Shown in pieces: positions 51,013 through 60,772 of a stretch of 64,000 nt of DNA. The stretch comes from Desulfobulbaceae bacterium. GTDB taxonomy: Bacteria > Desulfobacterota > Desulfobulbia > Desulfobulbales > SURF-16. How positions within the stretch are numbered: position 1 is the first letter of the stretch; each line of letters opens with the position of its first letter. The stretch lies in the NCBI GenBank assembly GCA_020444175.1, contig JAHLLM010000001.1, positions 1-64,000 on the forward strand, read 5' to 3'. Both the position numbers and the translations under genes were made by a program. The notes beneath the pieces were generated by a model. The model did not search any database. It was given only the letters and a program-made list of their open reading frames with translations, and was not told the origin of the DNA.

Positions 51013-54000
51013 TCACCTCATACACCACTCATAGGCGTTCTGAAACATTTTCAACCAGGGAGACACCTCAAGGCTTTTCATTTCCTCGGGCAGCCAGTGG
51101 CACTGCCAGGGCAGAAATGCTCTTTCCGGATGGGGCATCATGGCAAGATGCCTGCCGTCCGGAGAACAGAGCCCTGCCAACCCGGCAGGAGAACCGTTCG
51201 GATTAAAGGGATATAACTCTGTCGGGTTGCCTGAATCATCCACATAAACTACGGGCACGAGCCTGTCGGACACAACCTTGTCCAGCATTGCCGGCTCGGG
51301 AAAATGCAAGCGCCCTTCTCCATGATCCACATGAATGCCAAAGGTGAGCTCATCCATGCCCTGCAGCATGATGGCTTTACTCTCCAGCACTTTTACCGTG
51401 GTCCACCGAGACTCAAAACGCCCTGATACATTATGTACAAATCGGGGCTGTTTTTCAGGCTCGATTCCCTGCCAGGGCACCCAGCCCAGGAGCCCGAAAA
51501 GCTGGCAGCCGTTACAGATACCCAGGGTAAAGGTATCAGGCCGCTCATAAAAATCCTGGAACATTTTTTTGAGTTTTTCATTAAAAAGAATGGTGGCAGC
51601 CCATCCCTTGGCGGATTCGGGAACATCTGCGTAGGAAAATCCTCCCACAGCCGCAAGCCCCCTGAAGTCATCCAGATTCTCTATTTTCCCTGACAGCAGA
51701 TCGGTCATGGCAATATCCCAGGGCTCAAAGCCTGCCGCATAAAAGGCATTGGTCATCTCCCTGTCAGAGTTAGATCCTTCATCACGCAGAATTGCCACCT
51801 TGGGCTTCGTTGTTTGATCCATGATAGCAGACGCAGTTGGCTGCGGGGTAAAAGGCATTTTATAGCCAGGCCCGGGCCGATCATGGATGTTTTTCTTTTC
51901 TTCGTCAGCGCAGGCAGGATTCACCTGCAACCGTTCAAGCTGATAACTTGTTTCCTCCCACCAGCTCCGCAGAAGACGCATATCCTCTTCCAGAACAACA
52001 GTACCATTTTGGCGAATCCGAATCTGTTTTTCTTCCACGGTTTTACCAAGAGCCAGACAGGGAACATTGCGCTTTTCAAGAATTCCCATGACGGCATCGA
52101 CCGTATCGTCACGACACTCAATGACCAGCCCCAGCTCCTCATTAAACAAGGCCTCAAGCGAAGAACACTCTGCCTGAATATCCAGATCAAGTCCGCAATT
52201 GCCGCTGAATGCCATTTCCAAAAGAGTAGTGACCAGTCCGCCGTCACTGCGGTCATGGCCGGCAAGTACAAGATCCTGGTCAATGAGTTCCTGTACTGCC
52301 AGAAAGGCCTCTTTTACCAACTCCGGCTTATCCATATCCGGTGACTGGTTGCCGAGTTTTCCAAGAACCTGGGCCAGGGCCGTGCCGCCGAGACGACTTT
52401 TGCCGCCACTCAGATCAATGTAAAGAAGCGCGCTTCCCGGCTGCTTGATGTCCGGGGTGACCACCTTATTGATGTCGGACATGGCGCCATAGAGCGAGAC
52501 AACCAGTTCCCGGGGAGACTTGACGATTTCATCATTGACCATGGTTGCCATGGACAGACTGTCCTTGCCGCCGTCCACAGCAACGCCCACGCTGATCATG
52601 GCATCTGACATGGCCCGGGCGGCATCATAAAGGGCTGCCCCTTCGCCCTCCAGCTTCGGAGCCCACATCCAGTTTGCCGAACATTTTACTTGATGCAGAT
52701 CATCAACCCTGGCCCAGACCAGATTGGTCAGTGACTCTCCCACAGCCATCCGCGCTCCGGCTGCAGGATCAACCAGCATCTTAATAGGCTGTTCACCAAT
52801 GGCTGTTGCCGCACCGGATTTGGAGAGATAGCTCTGGGCAATAACAGCCACATCGCTCACCGTAAGCTGCAGAGGGCCGCAGCATTGCTGTTGAACAATA
52901 AGCCCTGTGACTGCTCGGTCCACCTTATTGGTGAGAAAGCGCTTTGAGCCGACGGAAACAAGACGCAGCACGTCATGCAGGGCCTCGCGCACTGAAATAT
53001 CCGGCAGAGCAAAGGGGGCAAACTGGGATTTTGAACGACTGTCCTCAAAGGTTTTGATCGGTACGTTGCCGAGCAGCTCATTTATTTCGATATCCACCGG
53101 TGTGGAGTCATCCCGGCTGTCATGGACAATAAAACGCAGATCTCCGGTTACCTTGCCAAGCACCTCGCAGGCCACCTTCTCGCGGTCACATATGGCCTGG
53201 AAACGCTCAATATTCTCCGGGCGAATCAGAAAACCGTTACGCTCCTGATATTCGGCAACGTAGATCTCCAGAACGCTCATGGTCGGATCGCCTACCCGAA
53301 TATTGCGAATCTCAATCCTGCCGCCCGATTTTTCCACCAGCTCCTTTAACACATTGGCCGGGCCGCCTGCCCCCTGATCATGGATCACATCGATCAAGGT
53401 CTTGTCACCCATCTCGTTACAGGCGCGAATAACGCGGTTCATTTTCTGCTCCATCTCGGCATCACCGCGCTGCACGGCATCAAAGTCAAGATTTTCGGCA
53501 TTCTCGCCCTGCAGCATGCTTGAGGCGGCGCCTCCACCGAAACCGACACGATAGGCCGGCCCACCCACCTGCACGATGATCATGCCCTTTTCTTCAGCCG
53601 CCTTTTCCGTATGGCGGGCATCGATCTGGCCCAGCCCGCCGGTAAACATAATTGGCTTTAAAAAGCCCCAGCGTTCACCGTTGTCAAGACGCATATCAAA
53701 TGAACGGGTAAAACCCTGAATCAAGGGCTCTCCGAACTTGTTGCCATAATCGGAAGCACCGTTGCTTGCCTCGATTTCAATGGTCAGGGCGCTGGCCAGG
53801 TTGGAGGGGCAGGGATACGAGACCTCCCAAGGAAGTTCGTAACCGGGAATATGCAGGTTCGCCACGCAATAAGCGGCCGTACCGGCTCCGACAAAACCTC
53901 CCTTTCCGGTGCCCTGCACATCACGAAGCCGCCCACCTGTCCCTGTTTCCGCTCCGGGAAAAGGGGCAACCCCAGTGGGGAAATTATGGGTCTCAGCCGT

Positions 54001-54813
54001 CAGCAGCACATGATAGAATGCTTCCTGGTTAACAAAGCGAGACGGCTCTCCGGGGCTTTCCGGCAAAATGGTGCGAATGGCATGGCCTGTGACAGCACTG
54101 GAATTATCCTTAAAGGCAATCTCGCTGCCTGCCGGATGGGCTGTCAGAGTTGATGTAACAAGCTCAAAAAGATTTTTATCCTGGGCTTCACCGTCAATGA
54201 TCTGTTTTCCACGAAAAAAACCGTGCCGTGAATGCTCGGAATTGGCGTTGTTGAGATCCATAATCTCAACAATGGTCGGATTGCGGTCATGCTTTTTGAC
54301 AAAATAATCGTAATAAAAATTACGATCCCACTCATCCATGGAAATACCGGGTATCTCAAGGAGCCCATCCGGCCCCTTGCCCTTTAAGTCAATTTCATAG
54401 ACTGCCTCCGGAGTTACTCCGGTCTCAAAAGTGGTCAAAGGTTCAGGATAGAGACATTCCGTCATCCGGTCATGGTTGTCCGCAATAAAGGCATCCCTGT
54501 CCTGTCCCTTTGGAACCACGTAGCGCCTGGAGCGCTCCACACGGGTGACCTTGCCGAGCCCTATGGCCTGGCAGATTGAAACCATATTGGACGACCAGGC
54601 AGTGGCAAAGTTGAGCCGGGGACCCAGTTCAACAACATCTTCTCCAATTAATACAGGGGAAAGAGAAACGGTATCCAACAGAAAACCATCGGCCAGGACC
54701 AGCCGGAGATGGGTTAACTCCTCTTCGGTCAAAGGCGAGTTTGACTCTACGTTGAAACAGTATGCCTTTGAATCGTTTATTTTCCGGTAAAGCCTGCTGA
54801 TTGTGGTACCCAT
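51013..54813 (-). CDS. purL: Phosphoribosylformylglycinamidine synthase, single-chain
   Basis: A 1266-residue large-type PurL for the fourth step of purine synthesis (FGAR + Gln + ATP to FGAM). It comprises an N-terminal PurS-like part, two AIR-synthase-like halves (HNFPTGVAPFPGAETGTGGR, VKCSANWMWAPKLEGEG) and a C-terminal class I glutamine amidotransferase from about residue 1000. The nucleophile elbow there is LGICNGCQLFGLLGW, with catalytic His/Glu in MMPHPERAFLPWQ. It is of the proteobacterial single-polypeptide type (about 1290 residues), not the split PurLQS. Monocistronic by spacing. Confidence 0.95.
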   Translation of the reverse strand: MGTTISRLYRKINDSKAYCFNVESNSPLTEEELTHLRLVLADGFLLDTVSLSPVLIGEDVVELGPRLNFATAWSSNMVSICQAIGLGKVTRVERSRRYVVPKGQDRDAFIADNHDRMTECLYPEPLTTFETGVTPEAVYEIDLKGKGPDGLLEIPGISMDEWDRNFYYDYFVKKHDRNPTIVEIMDLNNANSEHSRHGFFRGKQIIDGEAQDKNLFELVTSTLTAHPAGSEIAFKDNSSAVTGHAIRTILPESPGEPSRFVNQEAFYHVLLTAETHNFPTGVAPFPGAETGTGGRLRDVQGTGKGGFVGAGTAAYCVANLHIPGYELPWEVSYPCPSNLASALTIEIEASNGASDYGNKFGEPLIQGFTRSFDMRLDNGERWGFLKPIMFTGGLGQIDARHTEKAAEEKGMIIVQVGGPAYRVGFGGGAASSMLQGENAENLDFDAVQRGDAEMEQKMNRVIRACNEMGDKTLIDVIHDQGAGGPANVLKELVEKSGGRIEIRNIRVGDPTMSVLEIYVAEYQERNGFLIRPENIERFQAICDREKVACEVLGKVTGDLRFIVHDSRDDSTPVDIEINELLGNVPIKTFEDSRSKSQFAPFALPDISVREALHDVLRLVSVGSKRFLTNKVDRAVTGLIVQQQCCGPLQLTVSDVAVIAQSYLSKSGAATAIGEQPIKMLVDPAAGARMAVGESLTNLVWARVDDLHQVKCSANWMWAPKLEGEGAALYDAARAMSDAMISVGVAVDGGKDSLSMATMVNDEIVKSPRELVVSLYGAMSDINKVVTPDIKQPGSALLYIDLSGGKSRLGGTALAQVLGKLGNQSPDMDKPELVKEAFLAVQELIDQDLVLAGHDRSDGGLVTTLLEMAFSGNCGLDLDIQAECSSLEALFNEELGLVIECRDDTVDAVMGILEKRNVPCLALGKTVEEKQIRIRQNGTVVLEEDMRLLRSWWEETSYQLERLQVNPACADEEKKNIHDRPGPGYKMPFTPQPTASAIMDQTTKPKVAILRDEGSNSDREMTNAFYAAGFEPWDIAMTDLLSGKIENLDDFRGLAAVGGFSYADVPESAKGWAATILFNEKLKKMFQDFYERPDTFTLGICNGCQLFGLLGWVPWQGIEPEKQPRFVHNVSGRFESRWTTVKVLESKAIMLQGMDELTFGIHVDHGEGRLHFPEPAMLDKVVSDRLVPVVYVDDSGNPTELYPFNPNGSPAGLAGLCSPDGRHLAMMPHPERAFLPWQCHWLPEEMKSLEVSPWLKMFQNAYEWCMR

Positions 54814-54941
54814 GATAAAATCCTAATAAAAATATATTTTAAATTCGAAAGAAGAAGTATGAAACACTAAACAATGACAAAATCGCCAAAACTCAACCAG
54901 GCCGGCGATTTAAATCCCAAATATCTGAATCAAAAACAGCT

Positions 54942-55502
54942 TTAGCCTTTTGCTTTTTTCTGTCTTTTTTTCCACCTGTTATCAAAACGTTCCTGTTCAC
55001 TGTAGATACAGCCGCAATAGGGTTGACGATAAAGCCCCATTGCAATGGATGCGTCAATCCCTTCCTGCCATCCCTGACGGAAGTCTTCATAATAAAAAGG
55101 GACGCCGAACTGTTCGGCAAAAGCCTCAGCCTGTTTACGGATCAGAGTATGATTCTGGTATTTACTATAAAGAAGAGTGGTTGAAAAGGCATCGGCTCGC
55201 AAAGCCGCTGCCCGCTCTGCTGTTGCAGCAAGACGCATCTCATAACAGAATGCGCATCGTTCCTGCTCATGAAAAACCGTTTTCCGCAGAAATTCCCTCA
55301 GACCATAGTCCCGATCAATTTCCACCTGCAATTTTTCCAGTCCGGCAAAATCTTCAACTGTTTCCAGTCTACGCTTAAACTCTTTATAGGGATGAATATT
55401 GGGATTATGAAAAAAACCAACAACCTCAATCCCCTTGGCTCGCAACTCGGCAACAGGATAGATTGAGCAGGGCGCACAGCACACATGCAGAAGAATTTTC
55501 AC
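54942..55502 (-). CDS. queH: Epoxyqueuosine reductase QueH
   Basis: A 186-residue protein of the QueH (DUF208) family, which performs the last step of queuosine synthesis in tRNA instead of QueG. Metal- and cluster-binding cysteines are in ILLHVCCAPCSIYPVAEL near residue 8, ERCAFCYEMRLAATA near 82, and QPYCGCIYSEQERF near 160, consistent with the Fe-S plus Fe centre of the family. It is cytoplasmic. It begins 13 bp after the sigma-54 activator gene on the same strand, so the two are probably cotranscribed. Confidence 0.93.
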   Translation of the reverse strand: MKILLHVCCAPCSIYPVAELRAKGIEVVGFFHNPNIHPYKEFKRRLETVEDFAGLEKLQVEIDRDYGLREFLRKTVFHEQERCAFCYEMRLAATAERAAALRADAFSTTLLYSKYQNHTLIRKQAEAFAEQFGVPFYYEDFRQGWQEGIDASIAMGLYRQPYCGCIYSEQERFDNRWKKRQKKAKG

Positions 55503-55515
55503 ATCAGAAACCTTT

Positions 55516-57066
55516 TCAGGCCCTCACCTTAAAATCATCCGGATCAATGCCGTATTTATGAATTTTATAGTTCACAATACGTAGACTCGTATCGAGCATT
55601 TTGGCGGTTTTGGTCTGATTCCCTTTGGCTTTTTTCAAGGCATCAATAATAAGTTCCCGTTCAAAATTTTCCACTGCAGCAGAAAGAGAAAGCGGATTTC
55701 TATCAGTGGTGTTCTCCGCACTTTGCAGTGTGGGTGGCAGATGATAGCTTTTAATCGCATCTTCGTCGCAGATCAGGACCGCCCGCTCCATGCAGTTCTG
55801 TAATTCCCGGACATTGCCGGGCCAATGATACTGCATGAGAAGATCAATGGCAGGAGTTGATATGCGACCGATATTCTTTTCATTTTCGTCGCAGAACTTT
55901 TTGAGGAAATATTCGGCAAGAAGTAATATATCAGTTCGTCTTTCCCGAAGCGGGGGAAGATAAACGGGAAAGACATTGAGACGATAGTAGAAATCTTCCC
56001 TGAAGTGACCGCTTTCCACCGCTTTTTCCAGGTCCTTGTGGGTAGCGGTAACCAATCTGACATTGCATTTTATGGGTTTTACCCCACCGAGACGCTGAAA
56101 CTCCCGGTCCTGAACCACATTGAGCAGTTTAACCTGCACGGCATGACTGAGATCGCCAATCTCATCAAGGAACAGCGTTCCGCCTTCGGCCTGCTCAAAC
56201 CGTCCCTTTTTCATTGTATTTGCCCCGGTAAAGGCCCCTTTCTCATGTCCGAACAATTCACTCTCAAGAAGGGTTTCGGGCAAAGCCGAGCAATTCACTG
56301 CAACAAAGGATTTTTTGGCACGCTTACTGTTGTAATGAATAGCCTTGGCTACCAGGGTCTTCCCGGTTCCGGATTCACCTCGCAAAAGAACGGTGGCATT
56401 GGAATCAGCCACACGATACATCATTTCAAAAACTTCCTGCATGCGACTGCTGTTGCTGATGATATTGCCAATCTGATATTTACCCCGCAGTTCCTTCTTT
56501 AACAGGGTGTTTTCACGCTCAAGCCTCTTTCTTTCCTCGTTAACGGCGAGAATCCTGGTGACCGACTGAGCCAGAAGACCACTTAAGATGGTAAGAAAGC
56601 GCAAATCCTTATCAAAATCAAGGCCCTCATGGTATTGCCGGTCAACACTTAAGGCCCCGATAGGCTGCTGGCCCTGCTTGATGGGGACACAGAGAAAAGA
56701 GACCATTTTCTGCTTAATATCCCCTCTGGAGCGGGTCCTGTTCAGAAACAGCGGCTCTTCGCTTATCTGGGGAACGACAATGGGTGCGCCACTGGCAACA
56801 ACACGCCCTGTTATACCCTCTCCAACCTGGTACTTGCCACGCTTTCTGGCCTCGGCTGTCATGCCCTGGGCAATTTCAATTTCCAGATTGGCTGTAACAG
56901 GGTTGACAATACTTACCGTCCCATTCAGCATCCCTTTTTTTTCAGCCAGAATATCCATCACCTGCTTTAAGCAGCTGCGGAGATCCATGGACGAGGCCAG
57001 CACCTTCGTTATTTCATAAAGGGTAGTTGTTTCTGCTAATTCATATTCTGCGGTATTTATGTCCAT
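55516..57066 (-). CDS. Sigma-54-dependent activator with GAF sensor (NifA-type architecture)
   Basis: A 516-residue protein. The ATG at 57066 with AGAGAG upstream is preferred to 57186. Order: a GAF domain (about 20-165; [20 protein letters not shown]), then an AAA+ sigma-54 interaction domain with Walker [13 protein letters not shown] near 229 and the sigma-54-contacting GAFTGA near 278. Its [14 protein letters not shown] Walker B and [14 protein letters not shown] follow. A Fis-type HTH ([20 protein letters not shown]) ends the protein. It resembles NifA in layout, but the interdomain cysteine motif of redox-sensitive NifAs is missing. No nif genes are in the window; targets unknown. Confidence 0.9.
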   Translation of the reverse strand: MDINTAEYELAETTTLYEITKVLASSMDLRSCLKQVMDILAEKKGMLNGTVSIVNPVTANLEIEIAQGMTAEARKRGKYQVGEGITGRVVASGAPIVVPQISEEPLFLNRTRSRGDIKQKMVSFLCVPIKQGQQPIGALSVDRQYHEGLDFDKDLRFLTILSGLLAQSVTRILAVNEERKRLERENTLLKKELRGKYQIGNIISNSSRMQEVFEMMYRVADSNATVLLRGESGTGKTLVAKAIHYNSKRAKKSFVAVNCSALPETLLESELFGHEKGAFTGANTMKKGRFEQAEGGTLFLDEIGDLSHAVQVKLLNVVQDREFQRLGGVKPIKCNVRLVTATHKDLEKAVESGHFREDFYYRLNVFPVYLPPLRERRTDILLLAEYFLKKFCDENEKNIGRISTPAIDLLMQYHWPGNVRELQNCMERAVLICDEDAIKSYHLPPTLQSAENTTDRNPLSLSAAVENFERELIIDALKKAKGNQTKTAKMLDTSLRIVNYKIHKYGIDPDDFKVRA

Positions 57067-57186
57067 TCTCTCTTTTCCAGCCAGCCCATTCCGGCAGAAA
57101 TTTACAGGAAAACCTGCGGCAATGACAATTGAGTGTTCTTTATTCTGATAAATATAGACGTTTTCAAAAACAGCTTGCCACTTCAA

Positions 57187-57565
57187 TATTCCGGAAGAGG
57201 CAGATGACTTCTTTGAAATTTATTACGAAATTGTTTTAGTTTTTCCGACAAAATAAACGAAAAGGAAAAAAAAGACAATTGATCTTGCAGGGATGTTTAT
57301 GGATTTATGGAGATATCAACCGGCAGCAAAGGGGGGATGAGGGGAGGCTTTTTTCTGAGAATACCCTTCCAAAGCTTACGATTATCCTCCCAACTCATTC
57401 GTTATACTCAAAAAATTATCCATAGAGCAGCAAACTTGACGCCCGGCCCCTGCGCTCTGCAATAATTGAATATTACAGAATAACTGCGGTAATTTTTTTC
57501 GTATCCCTCGACTTGAGAAAAAATTGCTCTTCTCGGCAGAGTCCCAGGAAACTGTCTGAAAAACG
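57187..57565. other. Intergenic, no gene seen
   Basis: About 380 bp upstream of the sigma-54 activator. No ORF with protein-like composition and no copy of families A, B or C. It should carry the activator's promoter. Confidence 0.4.
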
Positions 57566-57823
57566 CTATTCTATGGCATCCGACGCGGGAAAAATCAGGG
57601 CAATGTTTTGTCTGTTTAAACTCAGAAATTTTGTTTTTGCAATGAGTGTCCCCTCTTGAAGGGTATAAACAGAGGCATCGGTAACCGGCAGGTTGCGCAC
57701 CTGCTCATCACTCATAAAATCTATCAGCCTCTCCTGGGGAAGGGTATAAATAGTGCCGACGATTTTAAGAGATTCCGTCATGATGACGACTTCAAACGAT
57801 TCCTTATCAATCTTCACATACAT
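57566..57823 (-). CDS. Small conserved hypothetical protein
   Basis: An 85-residue protein. ATG 57823 is used, as the frame's upstream GTG at 57829 has no better site. The sequence is beta-rich: FEVVIMTESLKIVGTIYTLP, a RLIDFMSDEQVRNLPVTDAS block and FLSLNRQNIALIFP. The order of strands, TDA motif and terminal strand resembles the small DUF6812-type fold; this is a recollection and not a verified match. No signal peptide or membrane segment. Confidence 0.65.
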   Translation of the reverse strand: MYVKIDKESFEVVIMTESLKIVGTIYTLPQERLIDFMSDEQVRNLPVTDASVYTLQEGTLIAKTKFLSLNRQNIALIFPASDAIE

Positions 57824-57989
57824 ACGCACACCACATCAGGCTACGCCTGATAAGCAATTTACAAAATTATCCTTACGGTCCGAGTCAATATCCTTGATAT
57901 AAGAAACTGTATTCCTATTCAGGAATCTGCAAAAAAGAGTATCATCGCTCCGGAGAAATAGCAAGAAATCTCTCCCCAAAAACCTCTTT

Positions 57990-58508
57990 TCAAACTGCCG
58001 GAAACAGATAACCTTTCATCACTCCCAGCCAGGCCGCATACCCTGCAGCGGTCAAATGCACCCCGTCACTGAGGAAGAGAGCCTTTCCAGCAGACTCGCC
58101 TCGGCAAAACGCGTCATGGACATCCAGAAAATCAGATCGGGTACGCTCTGCCAAGCCCAGCAATAAATCATTGAGGCGACGAACGGCATCAGGAGCAAGC
58201 CAGGGCAGTCGGATCGGCAGAAGACTCGTAACAACAACAGGGATATCAGGCCATTCCTCTTTCAATTTTTTAACAATTTTTTCATAATCCGGAAGAAAAA
58301 AATAGTCATCCATCACAAGATTATTGGTCCCCGCCATAATCATGACACAGTCGGGCATTGCGCTGTCCGCCACTTCATCAGGAATTCGCTCCAGAAGACC
58401 AGAGACCGTCTCCCCTTCAATTCCCCGGTTGATCACCGAAACATGAGGCAAGGCCTGTCGCCGGTCGAAATATGCAACAAGCGAATCTCCCAGCATTACA
58501 ATTTCCAT
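57990..58508 (-). CDS. SGNH/GDSL-family hydrolase
   Basis: A 172-residue esterase-type protein with the SGNH blocks in order: MLGDSLVAYF (Ser in GDS, residue 8), NRGIEGETVSGLL, IMAGTNNLVMDD (block III Asn), and LSDGVHLTAAGYAAW (Asp and His of the catalytic pair). It lacks a signal peptide, so it is cytoplasmic. The substrate is unknown; family members include lysophospholipase/thioesterase and acetyl-sugar esterases. The ribosome site AAGGAGG is strong. It stands alone between convergent small genes. Confidence 0.87.
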   Translation of the reverse strand: MEIVMLGDSLVAYFDRRQALPHVSVINRGIEGETVSGLLERIPDEVADSAMPDCVMIMAGTNNLVMDDYFFLPDYEKIVKKLKEEWPDIPVVVTSLLPIRLPWLAPDAVRRLNDLLLGLAERTRSDFLDVHDAFCRGESAGKALFLSDGVHLTAAGYAAWLGVMKGYLFPAV

Positions 58509-58745
58509 CTGCTTCTCCTCCTTTTCAAGATTCCTGTTGCATTCACTACGTCAAACCATAACACAAGCTGGCCACGAAAGATCACCTCAAAAAAATCAAC
58601 ACGGCTATAAAAAATATAAATAATTACTATTTACTTTTTATACCTGTTTAGCTATATTATCAAAAAGAGAATTATGACACATTGTAGGAAATGTCGATTT
58701 TTTCCCAACCCACGAAACGAACACCACAACCAGAGAGGAGTTACC

Positions 58746-59690
58746 ATGGGCTTATTTCAGAAACTTGGATTCACAGGTGCCGTTACCCCCGCCATTGACT
58801 GGGATCTTCACCCTGCCGAAACTTTTGCCATCTTTGAAAGTTGGGGAGGGAAAACCCGTGTAACGAGCTCAAAAGAACGATTCTATTATTTTTTCATCAA
58901 CCTGTGGGAAAAACCGGCATCCCTCTGCCTCATGGAACGAGGTATTAAGTTTGCCCGGGTTCTGGCAAAAATTGATGCGCCACAGAAGTTGATTGACGAC
59001 GCCACTGCCGGCCAGGGAAAAACAATGGGCATGGACAGACATTATGGAATTAACGCTCCATTAAAAGACTGGCTAAAAAAACATGTCGTAAATAACGATG
59101 ATGCATCAAAAGTTATTCCCCTGGAAATAGATCAGGACAAAGAATCCATGATCAGCGGCCTTCCCGGCAGGCATACGCCTTTACCAGCAGCGTTTACCAA
59201 AGTTTCGCTCGATACACGTCCCACTGCAGTTCTGGAGGACGAGGTAAAAGGCATCGTGAAAACAAAAAATTACTTTGACAGCCAGCATAATCCTGACGGC
59301 AATTTTACTAATTTTCTGGTGGATAATAACGATGAACAGACTATTACCGACAAAGTAACCGGTTTGATGTGGCAGCGTGGTGGTGCAGATATTACCAGTC
59401 TTCGCAAAATGCTCGCCTATGTCCGGAAATGCAATGAAGAAAAATTTGCCGGCTATACCGACTGGAGACTGCCCACCATGGAAGAGGCGCTTTCTCTCCT
59501 GGAGCAGAAACAAAATGACAAAGGGCTTTTTCTGCACCCTTGCTTTTCAAGGGAGCAACCATTTATCTTTCTGGCTGAAAAACGGGAACCGGGCGGTTAC
59601 TGGTTTTGTGATTTCAAACAGGGCACCCTTTTCTGGGCATCAGGAACGATCCCCGGAGGCTTTGGTCGACTCTGCAGGAACGCGGAGTAA
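58746..59690 (+). CDS. DUF1566 (Lcl C-terminal) domain protein
   Basis: A 314-residue protein. ATG 58746 follows GAGAGGAG and is preferred over 58674. The N-terminal half (about 1-190) is unassigned, with FAIFESWGGKTRVTSSKERF and a LMERGIKFARVLAKIDAPQK stretch. The C-terminal half carries DUF1566: TDKVTGLMWQRGGAD, YVRKCNEEKFAGYTDWRLP, TMEEALSLLE and FWASGTIPGGFGRLCRN. In this family the C-type lectin-like fold is usual. No signal peptide is visible although many relatives are exported. Function unknown. Confidence 0.8.
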   Translation: MGLFQKLGFTGAVTPAIDWDLHPAETFAIFESWGGKTRVTSSKERFYYFFINLWEKPASLCLMERGIKFARVLAKIDAPQKLIDDATAGQGKTMGMDRHYGINAPLKDWLKKHVVNNDDASKVIPLEIDQDKESMISGLPGRHTPLPAAFTKVSLDTRPTAVLEDEVKGIVKTKNYFDSQHNPDGNFTNFLVDNNDEQTITDKVTGLMWQRGGADITSLRKMLAYVRKCNEEKFAGYTDWRLPTMEEALSLLEQKQNDKGLFLHPCFSREQPFIFLAEKREPGGYWFCDFKQGTLFWASGTIPGGFGRLCRNAE

Positions 59691-59712
59691 ATCCTGCTTT
59701 TTTTGGTTGACT

Positions 59713-59785
59713 GTTTACAGTTGCCGGCAACGCAAAGAGGGAGGAGGTGCAGCGGGATCCTCTTTATAACCCGGCAACTGTAAAC
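59713..59785. repeat. Inverted repeat hairpin between convergent genes
   Basis: A perfect 15-bp inverted repeat GTTTACAGTTGCCGG (59713-59727) / CCGGCAACTGTAAAC (59771-59785) with a 43-base spacer. It sits between the DUF1566 gene and the receiver gene, which converge. It may be a small mobile element or a bidirectional terminator, although no T-run follows. Confidence 0.6.
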
Positions 59786-59820
59786 CGTTACCAACATATC
59801 AAAAAAATCGTTCATCACCC

Positions 59821-60186
59821 TCAGTCGGCAAGAACGCTTTCAAAAAGTTTAACAATCTCCTCATTCGAGAAAGGCTTACTTATACAGTTGCTTGCCCCCA
59901 AGGCTTTTGTCATGGGCAGAAAATCAATTCCACTCCGGTCTCCACCTGACATCGCAATAATCTTGACAGAAGGGAAATCCCGTTTAATTTCCATAATTGT
60001 TTCCATGCCCTCTTTTTCCGGCATGAAAATATCAGTTACAACCAGGTCAAAAACTTCCTGATGTAAAATTTTAAGCCCCACGGAACCATTTTCAGCTGTA
60101 ACTACAGTGTGCCCTAATTTTCCAAAGACACGCTTCAGCAAATTACGTATCTGCTCCTCATCATCAATGATAAGAATGTTGGCCAT
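59821..60186 (-). CDS. Stand-alone response-regulator receiver (CheY-like)
   Basis: A 121-residue single receiver domain. The acidic pair is in ILIIDDEEQIRNLLKRVFG, the phospho-Asp is in FDLVVTDIFMPEKEGMETI near residue 54, the Thr/Ser switch in IIAMSGGDRSG near 82 and the Lys in CISKPFSNEEIVKLF near 104. There is no output domain, so it acts by protein contact or as a phosphorelay shuttle. No kinase is adjacent; candidates in the window are the orphan GAF kinase (4.1 kb) and the hybrid kinase (47.5 kb). Confidence 0.92.
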   Translation of the reverse strand: MANILIIDDEEQIRNLLKRVFGKLGHTVVTAENGSVGLKILHQEVFDLVVTDIFMPEKEGMETIMEIKRDFPSVKIIAMSGGDRSGIDFLPMTKALGASNCISKPFSNEEIVKLFESVLAD

Positions 60187-60363
60187 CCATCTGCTCCATA
60201 TTTAACAAAACTTTCCCTGGAAACGTCCTCAAACGTTTCCCCTCTCGCAGCATGGAAAAACAGGCTGCATAAAATCCTGCCAGGCGGCTCTCTTGTTTCT
60301 CCATATCACAATGTCTTATTATCACCTCATCATTAGTCGACATATTTCATTTTCATTTAGATA

Positions 60364-60504
60364 GTGCCTGTCCATAAATGGCCCTTTTGACCGATATCTG
60401 CGTCATGCTTAAAAAATTATCCTCGGAATATCGTATATATGCCTCCGGTAATTTTTTGCGCAATCCTTGATCTCGAACAAAATGACCTATTTCTGGACAG
60501 ACGC
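60364..60504 (-). repeat. Family A inverted-repeat element, complete copy 2
   Basis: A 141-bp element, inverted relative to the copy at 44674, with the same terminal motifs. It is flanked by a perfect 6-bp direct repeat TAGATA (60358-60363 and 60505-60510), distinct from that of copy 1. The different duplications show separate insertions. The remaining 60187-60772 space is gene-free and holds the moxR promoter. Confidence 0.92.
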
Positions 60505-60665
60505 TAGATAAAAAACTGCTGCTTTTGGCAAAGGTATCTTTATTACTCAGACCCGCAATCGTTTCTGAAGTCGATCCTATTGCCATAAATACTAGCACAA
60601 ACGTCTCACGAGTTCCTCTTTTTTTCTGTCAGAAATACCCCGACAGGAACAACAGAATTTTGCGG

Positions 60666-60693
60666 TTGACAAAATAAATCTTCTTTTTATAAA
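60666..60693 (+). promoter_or_regulatory. Sigma-70-type promoter of the moxR operon
   Basis: A perfect -35 TTGACA (60666-60671) and TATAAA (60688-60693), 16 bp apart, 80 bp upstream of moxR. Transcription would start near 60700. Confidence 0.65.
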
Positions 60694-60772
60694 AAAAATC
60701 GCAACTTTCAGTCATAAAACATATCTATTCATAAAAAAGTTCCGAGGTCAACAGGCCTTTTCAATTTTTCAA

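Noticed and set aside
55516-57066. Calling the sigma-54 activator NifA itself
   Set aside because: The domain layout fits, but the interdomain cysteine motif is missing and no nif genes are present, so only the architecture is stated.
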